In this document: one piece after another, positions 32,116-38,097 of the stretch | Numbering within the stretch: the stretch's first letter is position 1 | Layout of the letters: every line of letters begins with the position of its first letter | DNA from: an uncultured Bacilli bacterium | Lineage (GTDB): Bacteria > Bacillota_I > Bacilli_A > RFN20 > CAG-631 | DNA: 38,097 nucleotides | Assembly: GCA_947626825.1 (NCBI GenBank) | Contig: CANQTM010000014.1 | Span: forward strand, 1 to 38,097 | Direction of reading: 5' to 3' | Notes under the pieces: model-generated | Database searches by the model: none | What the model was told of the DNA's origin: nothing | What the model saw: the letters and a program-made list of their open reading frames with translations, nothing else | Position numbers and translations under genes: made by a program

Positions 32116-33317
32116 AAATTTTATTATTAGGAAAAGGAAAAACAATTAAAACTATAAAAAAATATTTAAAATCAAAAAAGGTTGATTATATTCAAGCAGT
32201 ATTTGAATATGAATATCAAAATAAATATTTATTAGCTGATGAAAATTTATTAAATTTAGATGATATTGATTATGCTATTAAAAGCCCTGGTATATTAGAA
32301 ACAAATAAAACATATTTAAAATTAGCTACAAAGTTTATTTTTATTAGTGAAATTGATTTATTAACAATTTTTAAAGAAAAAGTTAAATGTATTGTTGTTA
32401 CTGGCAGTAATGGTAAGACAACATTTGTTTCTATGTTAGGATTTTTATTAAAAAAAGCAAATAAAAAAGTTATTTGTTGTGGTAATTCATTTAAACCACT
32501 ATCAAATTACTATTCAAAATTCAATAAAGTTGATTTTTTAATTGTTGAACAATCATCATTTCAATTACATGATTTAAAATTTTATAATCCTTTCATTAGC
32601 ATTATTTTAAATTTACAAGAAAATCATCAAGATAGTTCTTATTCATTGAATTCATATTTTGAAAATAAAAAGAAAATTTATAAATATCAAAATAAAGACA
32701 ATTATTTTATTTATGATTTCAATAATACTAATTTAAATAATTTAGAAACAAATGCAAATGTTATTGACTTATTAACATATCCAAATTTAGATAATATTTC
32801 TAAAGAATTACAAATATATCGAATGAATTTAAATTATATATATACTATATTTTTAATTTTAAAACTTGATATAAAAATTATTGAAAAAATAAATGAATTT
32901 AAAACCTTAAAATTTCGTGAAGAAATAAAAAAAATTAATGGCATAACATATATAAATAATTCAAAGGCTACAAGTGTTGATGCTACAATTTTTGCATTGT
33001 CCCATATTGAAAAATTAAATAAAGTAATTTTGATTATTGGTGGTAAGGACAAAAATAGTTCATTAAAAAGATTAAATAATTTTCATGTTAAATATTTAAT
33101 TTCTTATGGTGAAATTAATAAAAGAGCAAATGTAGAATTAAATAATGTTATACCATGTGATAATTTAGACAATGCTTTTAATATTGCCAAAAATATTAAT
33201 TTAAAAGATAAAATAATTTTATTTAGTCCTTCTGAATCTAGTTTTGATCAATATAAAAATTATATTCAAAGAGGAAAACACTTTGACAAGTTGGTAAAGA
33301 AATATGGGAAAAATTAA
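32112..33317 (+). CDS. murD: UDP-MurNAc-L-alanine:D-glutamate ligase
   Basis: A 401-residue cytoplasmic Mur ligase that adds D-Glu. The N-terminal domain (about 1-90) contains AIKSPGI. The P-loop VTGSNGKTTFVSML is at about 95-108, NLQENHQD matches the family's N-x-x-x-DHxD region, and NNSKATSVDATIFAL and IIGGKDKNSS follow. The C-terminus has LFSPSESSFDQYKNYIQRGKHF, the conserved SPaxaSfDqF-x-x-ReRG motif of MurD. Somewhat short compared with the usual 440-450. It overlaps mraY by four bases and ftsW by 14. Confidence 0.94.
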   Translation: MKILLLGKGKTIKTIKKYLKSKKVDYIQAVFEYEYQNKYLLADENLLNLDDIDYAIKSPGILETNKTYLKLATKFIFISEIDLLTIFKEKVKCIVVTGSNGKTTFVSMLGFLLKKANKKVICCGNSFKPLSNYYSKFNKVDFLIVEQSSFQLHDLKFYNPFISIILNLQENHQDSSYSLNSYFENKKKIYKYQNKDNYFIYDFNNTNLNNLETNANVIDLLTYPNLDNISKELQIYRMNLNYIYTIFLILKLDIKIIEKINEFKTLKFREEIKKINGITYINNSKATSVDATIFALSHIEKLNKVILIIGGKDKNSSLKRLNNFHVKYLISYGEINKRANVELNNVIPCDNLDNAFNIAKNINLKDKIILFSPSESSFDQYKNYIQRGKHFDKLVKKYGKN

Positions 33318-34428
33318 AAAAATTGATAAAAATAATTTAATTATTTTAATTTCATTGAGTCTAATATTAATAATTGGATTATTTATGGTTTATTCATCAA
33401 GTTCTATTTGGGCAAATTATTATTATAATGACAAATTTTATTATTTTAAAAGACAAACTATTTTTATTTTGATAGGCCTTATCTTATTATATTTTTTCTA
33501 TAAAATAAATTTATCTTTTCTTAGAAAACATAGTAAATTAATTTTAATAATTGGTTTTATATCATTAATTTTAGTATTAATTCCAGGTGTTGGAAGTCAA
33601 ATTAATGGCTCGAGAAGTTGGTTTAAAATAGGCTCATTTTTATTACAACCTGCTGAAATATTTAAAATAATAATAGTTTTATATATGGCCGATAGACTTG
33701 ATAAATATTATGTTGATACAAAAAATTTTTTTAAAACGATTTTAATATTATTAATTCCTTCAATTTTAGGCTTTGCACTTATTATGTTACAACCTGATTT
33801 TGGAACAGGAATAGTTATGTTAGGTACCATTTTGATGATGTGTATTTTATCAAAAAATAAATTTAAATATTATTTGTTTTTATTTGGTGGTGGTGTTTTA
33901 GCATTTAGTATTTTGATTATTACAAGTGCTTATCGAAGTGAAAGAATTTTGGCATTTATAAATCCTTATACTGATCCATTAGGCAGTGGTTTTCAGACTA
34001 TCCAATCACTATATGCTATTGGTCCTGGGGGAATTTTAGGTAAAGGGCTAGATGCTTCATATCAAAAATATTATTATTTACCTGAACCACAAACAGATTT
34101 TATTTTTGCTATTTATGCTGAAGATTTTGGCTTTGTGGGATGTATTATATTAATTGGCTTATATACGATATTAATTTATGGAATGATAAATAAAGCCAAA
34201 AATGCCAAAACAATTTATAAAAGTTTTTTAAATATAGGTATTGCCTCATTAATAATCATACAAGTATGCATTAACTTATGTGTTGTTGTTGGCTTAATAC
34301 CTGTTACAGGGATAACATTACCTTTTATGAGTTATGGAGGAAGTAGTATTACAATGCTTTTAGCTGGAATAGGTCTTTTATTAAATAATAAGGAAGGTGA
34401 AACTTTTGAATATAGTAATGTCAGGTAG
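33304..34428 (+). CDS. ftsW: FtsW-type septal peptidoglycan polymerase (SEDS)
   Basis: 374 residues with about ten membrane segments. SEDS signatures include MVYSSSS near residue 28, GSRSWFKIGSFLLQPAEIFK (about 100-120), LIMLQPDFGTGIV and the diagnostic PEPQTDFIFAIYAEDFGFVG (about 260-280), then PVTGITLPFMSYGGSS. FtsW polymerises glycan strands together with a class B PBP; here its presumed partner gene is split by the ICE. FtsW is favoured over RodA by location between murD and murG. Confidence 0.93.
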   Translation: MGKIKKIDKNNLIILISLSLILIIGLFMVYSSSSIWANYYYNDKFYYFKRQTIFILIGLILLYFFYKINLSFLRKHSKLILIIGFISLILVLIPGVGSQINGSRSWFKIGSFLLQPAEIFKIIIVLYMADRLDKYYVDTKNFFKTILILLIPSILGFALIMLQPDFGTGIVMLGTILMMCILSKNKFKYYLFLFGGGVLAFSILIITSAYRSERILAFINPYTDPLGSGFQTIQSLYAIGPGGILGKGLDASYQKYYYLPEPQTDFIFAIYAEDFGFVGCIILIGLYTILIYGMINKAKNAKTIYKSFLNIGIASLIIIQVCINLCVVVGLIPVTGITLPFMSYGGSSITMLLAGIGLLLNNKEGETFEYSNVR

Positions 34429-35377
34429 TGGCTCTGGTGGTCATATATATCCATGTATTGCAACTTACAATTATTTAAAAAAAAATCATAATTTAACAAT
34501 AATTGTTTTTAAAGAAATTGATAAAAAAATTTATGATTTAAATAAAATAAATTATGAATTTATTTCAGATGAATTATCATCTATTAAAAAAATATCTAAA
34601 ATAAAAAAAATTTATAAAAATAAAAATGTAGAAAAATCATTAACATTTGGTGGAAAAAATTCAATATTTATTAATCTAGTTAGTAAAATAATGCATGTTG
34701 ATTGTTTTATTTTTGAACAAAACGCTATTATGGGTAAAGCCAATAAAATAAATTCTTTTTTTGCTAAAAAGATATTTACTAATTTTCTTTTAAATCATAA
34801 AAAAGAAATAAATGTTGGTAATCCTAATGCTTTTAATATTAAAAAAACATGCAAAAATAAAATTTTTAAAAATAAAAGAATAACTATTTTATTTACAATG
34901 GGCTCTCTTGGTTCAAGTAGTGTTAATAATGTCATAGAAAAATATATTAAAAATAATATGGAATATAATATTATTTATGTAACAGGTAATAATGTTAAAA
35001 GCAAAATATTGGATAGTGAATTTGTAAAAACTTTTCCATTTTATAATCCATTAAGTGAATTATTAGTACAATCAGATATAGTAATAAGTCGAGCAGGTGC
35101 CTCAACATTATCAGAAATAATTGCTTTAAATAAAGTATCTATAATCATTCCTAGTCCATATGTAGTTAATAATCATCAATATAAAAATGCTAAGATTTTA
35201 TATGATAATAAAGCCTGTGAACTTATTTTAGAAAAAAATTTAACATATGGAAACTTAGCAAATAAAATAAGAAACTTAACCCATAATAATAAAAATTATC
35301 AAACAATTAGTTATAATTTAGCAAAATTTGAAACAAAAAATAATTTTGATTTAATTGAAAGTGAAATTATTAAATGA
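34406..35377 (+). CDS. murG: Undecaprenyl-PP-MurNAc-pentapeptide GlcNAc transferase
   Basis: About 323 residues; converts lipid I to lipid II at the inner membrane face. GSGSGGHIYPC at the N-terminus is the diphosphate-binding glycine loop. Also present are SLTFGGKNS, FEQNAIMGKANK, SRAGASTLSEI and IPSPYVVNNHQYKNA, all MurG hallmarks. The start is TTG at 34406 (MNIVMSGSGSGGH), spaced six bases from AGGAAGGTG. A GTG at 34397 in the same frame lies inside that ribosome site. It is shorter than the usual 350-360. It overlaps ftsW and murB. Confidence 0.92.
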   Translation: MNIVMSGSGSGGHIYPCIATYNYLKKNHNLTIIVFKEIDKKIYDLNKINYEFISDELSSIKKISKIKKIYKNKNVEKSLTFGGKNSIFINLVSKIMHVDCFIFEQNAIMGKANKINSFFAKKIFTNFLLNHKKEINVGNPNAFNIKKTCKNKIFKNKRITILFTMGSLGSSSVNNVIEKYIKNNMEYNIIYVTGNNVKSKILDSEFVKTFPFYNPLSELLVQSDIVISRAGASTLSEIIALNKVSIIIPSPYVVNNHQYKNAKILYDNKACELILEKNLTYGNLANKIRNLTHNNKNYQTISYNLAKFETKNNFDLIESEIIK

Positions 35378-36234
35378 TAATATATCAAGATTTAAATTTT
35401 AAAAATTTTAATTCATTAAAGATAAATTGTAAAATTAAATTGTTTTTAGAAGTTGAAAATGTCAATGAAATATATCTTTTAAAATTAATTTTTTTAAAGT
35501 TAAAAATAAAATATTACATTATAGGTAATGCTAGTAAAATATTATTTAAAGATGAATATGTTACATGTCCTGTGATTTATATAAATAATAGTTTTAGTGA
35601 ATGTTATAAATTAAAACAACATTTTTTAGTTTCATCAGGCTTTCTAATAAAAAAATTAATAATTAATTTAGCTAAAAATAATTATGGCGGCTTTGAATCA
35701 TTATTTGCAATACCAGGAACATTAGGTGGTTTGACTTATATGAATGCTTCAGATAATAATGTTGCAATAAGTGAATTTATTGAAAAAGTAATTGTTTTAG
35801 ATGAAAATAATAATTTAATTATTTTAGATAATAAACAATGTCAATTTAGTTATAGAAATTCAATTTTTCAAAATAATAAATACACAATTTTATATGTTTT
35901 ATTAAAACCAATTAAAAGAATGGAAAATAAAATATTAGAAAATATAAAATTATCTTTAAAATATAGAATTAATAATCAAGATTTTAATAAAAATACATGT
36001 GGATCATTATTTAGAAATAATGAAAAATATAAAGCATATGAATTAATTATAAAATGTCAATGTCAAAATATTAAAATTAATGATGCACATTTATCTATTA
36101 AACATGCCAATTTTTTAATAAATGATAATAATGCGAAAGCTAATGATATTATTTTATTAATAAACATGGTAAAAAATAAAATATATGAAAAATATAAAAT
36201 CATTTTAGAAGAAGAATTAAAAATCTTAAATTAA
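35374..36234 (+). CDS. murB: UDP-N-acetylenolpyruvoylglucosamine reductase
   Basis: A 286-residue FAD enzyme that makes UDP-MurNAc. FAD-domain motifs include GNASKILFKD and SLFAIPGTLGGLTYMNASDN (about 108-127), then FSYRNSIFQNN. The catalytic serine is expected in CGSLFRN (about 209-215), followed by ISIKHANFLIN. Layout fits the shorter Gram-positive (type II) MurB. ATGA overlap with murG. End of the operon; the usual divIB/ftsQ gene does not follow. Confidence 0.92.
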   Translation: MIIYQDLNFKNFNSLKINCKIKLFLEVENVNEIYLLKLIFLKLKIKYYIIGNASKILFKDEYVTCPVIYINNSFSECYKLKQHFLVSSGFLIKKLIINLAKNNYGGFESLFAIPGTLGGLTYMNASDNNVAISEFIEKVIVLDENNNLIILDNKQCQFSYRNSIFQNNKYTILYVLLKPIKRMENKILENIKLSLKYRINNQDFNKNTCGSLFRNNEKYKAYELIIKCQCQNIKINDAHLSIKHANFLINDNNAKANDIILLINMVKNKIYEKYKIILEEELKILN

Positions 36235-36367
36235 ATAATCGTTGATTTATTTTTAAATCTTATACTTTAAAAAAATAGTAATAATTTTTATTTGAAAGAT
36301 ATTTTTAATCATATATGAAAAATTGCTATTTTTTTAATAATTATTTGTAGCAAAAGGCCATTTTAAT

Positions 36368-36376
36368 TGATATAAT
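36368..36376 (+). promoter_or_regulatory. Extended -10 promoter of ftsA
   Basis: TGATATAAT at 36368-36376 is a full extended -10. The -35 region is poor. It lies about 55 bases before the ftsA start in an otherwise gene-free 196-base gap (36235-36430). Confidence 0.6.
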
Positions 36377-36430
36377 ATAGGTAGAAATCTCTTATATGTG
36401 ATTTTTATTGCTATTTGGGAGAATGAAGGA

Positions 36431-37705
36431 ATGGAAAAAAATTATTTTGGTGCTATAGAATTTGGTAGTGTCTATACAATTGTTTTAATTTTAAATTATC
36501 ATCATAACAAGTTAGATGTTGTAGCTGATAGTCGACTTTTATCAAAAGAATATTCTTCTAATGATTTAGATTCTTTGGATAACGGTTATTTTGATGGTGA
36601 AATAATTAATGCTAAAAATATGACATCAACAATAAAAAATATCAGCAATAGAATTGAAAATAAATTTAAAATTAAACTAGATGAAGTTATTATAGTTTTA
36701 CCAAATAATGATCATAAATTTTATCAAGCTGATGTTAGTAATAAAGTTTTAACTGAACGTCAAATCATTGGCCAAAACCAAATATCATCAATGAAAAATA
36801 AAATTAAAAATGCCAAAATGAATGATGGTGAAGTTTTAGTTGAAGATGTACCTTCAAAATATTATCTTGATAATAATATAATGTTAAGAAGTGCTCCAAT
36901 TGGTTATCAATCATCAACCTTAACTATTAAAAGTAATATTCATACTTTACCAATAACAATATATAATCCTATATGTGAGGCATTAAAAAATTCAAATATT
37001 GCTATTTTAGGTCATTTTTTAAATTGTAGTTGTGGTGCAAGTGTCACTGCAAATAATTATGAACTTGAAACTGAATGTGTATATATTAACATTAATCAAG
37101 ATTCAACAACAATCAGTGGTTATAATAAAAATTTATTAATTCGTTCATGTAAAGTGGATTTTGGGTTAGTTCATCTAATTAAATATTTAGCTAAAACATT
37201 AAATGTTTCTTTAGGCGAATCATTAAAACTTTTAGAATCTTATTTTGTATGTGATATTGAAAAAGCAAATGATATAGTAATTGATGAAGAAAAAAATATT
37301 TCAGAGAATCGTGTCAGTGCTATTATTTTAAATAAATTATATGAAGGTTTAGATTTAATAAAGCAAGGATGTCATAATATAATTTCTGAATGCAAATTTA
37401 TAGAACGACCATCATATTTAGTAAGTGGTGTCTTAAATGATTATGAAGGGTTTGTGGATATTTTTTCTAAAAAATTAAATTTAGAAGTAAAAGGCGGCTT
37501 TCTTAATGTAATTGGCCTTGATTCACAAATTTTTATAAATTGTTATGGTGCCATTAAATTATATATAGAACGTAATCCACTTGAAATCAATAAAAGATTA
37601 AGCCAAACAGGTGAAATTGTTCAAGATAATAATGATAATTTAAATAATAAAGTAACTAATAATGAAATTTCAAAAAAAAGATTTCATGATATATTTGATG
37701 ATTAA
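36431..37705 (+). CDS. ftsA: Divergent FtsA-like actin-fold division protein
   Basis: About 424 residues; expected to tether FtsZ to the membrane. It begins MEKNYFGAIEFGSVYTIVLIL (phosphate-1-like loop). The 1C-like middle region includes NNDHKFYQADVSNKVLT, a second ATPase lobe has CVYININQDSTTISGYN and VDFGLVHLIKYLA, and IERPSYLVSGVLNDYEGF follows near 315. The sequence is far from standard FtsA, and the call depends on fold-like motifs and on position directly before ftsZ. The C-terminus SKKRFHDIFDD is not clearly amphipathic. The start at 36431 is chosen for GGGAG at 36417-36421 over an upstream GTG at 36398. Confidence 0.8.
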   Translation: MEKNYFGAIEFGSVYTIVLILNYHHNKLDVVADSRLLSKEYSSNDLDSLDNGYFDGEIINAKNMTSTIKNISNRIENKFKIKLDEVIIVLPNNDHKFYQADVSNKVLTERQIIGQNQISSMKNKIKNAKMNDGEVLVEDVPSKYYLDNNIMLRSAPIGYQSSTLTIKSNIHTLPITIYNPICEALKNSNIAILGHFLNCSCGASVTANNYELETECVYININQDSTTISGYNKNLLIRSCKVDFGLVHLIKYLAKTLNVSLGESLKLLESYFVCDIEKANDIVIDEEKNISENRVSAIILNKLYEGLDLIKQGCHNIISECKFIERPSYLVSGVLNDYEGFVDIFSKKLNLEVKGGFLNVIGLDSQIFINCYGAIKLYIERNPLEINKRLSQTGEIVQDNNDNLNNKVTNNEISKKRFHDIFDD

Positions 37706-37718
37706 GGAGGAGTAAAAA

Positions 37719-38097
37719 ATGGATAATTTTGATAGTTTTGATAATGTATGTAAAATTAAAATTATCGGTATCGGTGGTGCTGGAAATAATGCAGTTAATT
37801 GTATGTATGATGAACAAATTATTGGCTGCGAATTTTATGTAATGAATACTGATGCCCAAATTTTAGGCTGCTCAAAAGTAGAAAATAAATTAGTTTTAGG
37901 TAAAGACATAACTAAAGGCTTAGGAGCAGGTGCACATCCAGAAATCGGTGAACAAGCTGCACTTGCATCAGAAAAAGAAATTAAAGAAATTGTTTCAGGT
38001 GCTGATATGGTTTTTATTGCTGCAGGTATGGGTGGTGGTACCGGTACGGGTGCTGCACCTGTTGTGGCTGAAATTGCTAAAGAAATGGGCATTTTGA
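37719..38097 (+). CDS. ftsZ: Cell division GTPase FtsZ, 5' part (runs off window)
   Basis: The first 126 codons are present. KIKIIGIGGAGNNAVNCMY (about residues 12-30) is the first nucleotide-binding loop, followed by FYVMNTDAQIL, GLGAGAHPEIGEQAA and the tubulin signature GGGTGTGAAPVVAEIA (about 104-119). It starts at ATG 37719 after AAGGAGGAG. The usual GLGAGANPE reads GLGAGAHPE here. Cut by the window edge. Confidence 0.97.
   Translation, partial: MDNFDSFDNVCKIKIIGIGGAGNNAVNCMYDEQIIGCEFYVMNTDAQILGCSKVENKLVLGKDITKGLGAGAHPEIGEQAALASEKEIKEIVSGADMVFIAAGMGGGTGTGAAPVVAEIAKEMGIL

Noticed and set aside
37656-38092. Leftward open frames opposite ftsA/ftsZ
   Set aside because: They are antisense to the clearly recognisable FtsZ frame starting at 37719.
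31159-38097. Mycoplasma-type code (TGA as Trp)
   Set aside because: TGA ends mraY and murG in front of coupled starts, and Trp is encoded by TGG.
1-38097. tRNA or rRNA genes
   Set aside because: No cloverleaf with a T-loop consensus or rRNA-like GC-rich stretch was seen on either strand by eye; the only GC-rich segment is the leader at 10790-10870, which does not fold as a tRNA.

Overview
This is a very AT-rich window from a low-GC Firmicute. Standard code is used: TGA is a stop in chromosomal genes such as mraY and TGG encodes Trp, which argues against Mycoplasma-type decoding. The short dcw-type genes (compact murE and murG, divergent ftsA, no divIB between murB and ftsA) suggest an uncultured, reduced-genome member of the Bacilli (RF39- or Erysipelotrichia-like). 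That placement is inference.

Layout. (1) Positions 1 to about 25,831 are the right part of an integrative and conjugative element (ICE); its left end lies outside the window. It starts with a gene-free leader of stacked hairpins and terminators, then a sigma-like regulator, a relaxosome accessory gene, a MOBL-type relaxase, the coupling ATPase, a 1,891-residue surface protein carrying a perfect 864-bp tandem duplication, a structured leader RNA with a tiny upstream ORF, and the mating-channel genes (VirB2-, VirB6-, VirB3/VirB4-like). Next comes an accessory block: ArdC-like antirestriction protein, primase-polymerase, DUF3846, a solitary DNA methyltransferase, an Api92-like protein and several unknowns. 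The right end is a control module: an XRE repressor divergent from a small protein and two overlapping large serine recombinases. (2) Positions 25,832-26,245 are the C-terminal end of a class B penicillin-binding protein (ftsI/spoVD type, with a PASTA domain). The ICE junction falls exactly at its KTGT active-site motif. (3) Positions 26,256-27,356 encode a MurE-like ligase lacking the usual N-terminal domain. (4) Positions 27,357-31,158 are an accessory pocket inside the dcw cluster: a lipoprotein, a decayed second copy of the ICE/PBP junction, fragments of AAA/AlbA_2-type genes and a Cthe_2159-like beta-helical lipoprotein. (5) Positions 31,159-38,097 are mraY-murD-ftsW-murG-murB, then ftsA and the start of ftsZ.

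How it works together. The repressor and its TAGTC/GACTA operators sit on two divergent promoters and probably set the switch between quiescence and excision. The relaxase, coupling protein and channel would move the single strand. The antirestriction protein and methyltransferase probably protect it on arrival. Integration splits an essential-looking cell-wall gene at its catalytic motif and separates murE from upstream dcw transcription. A decayed second junction 2.3 kb downstream suggests the locus was hit before.

The observations most worth a second look are the KTGT-targeted insertion with its fossil, the uORF plus GC-rich RNA before the pilin gene, the mutually exclusive ribosome-site switch before the sigma-like gene, and the duplicated surface protein.
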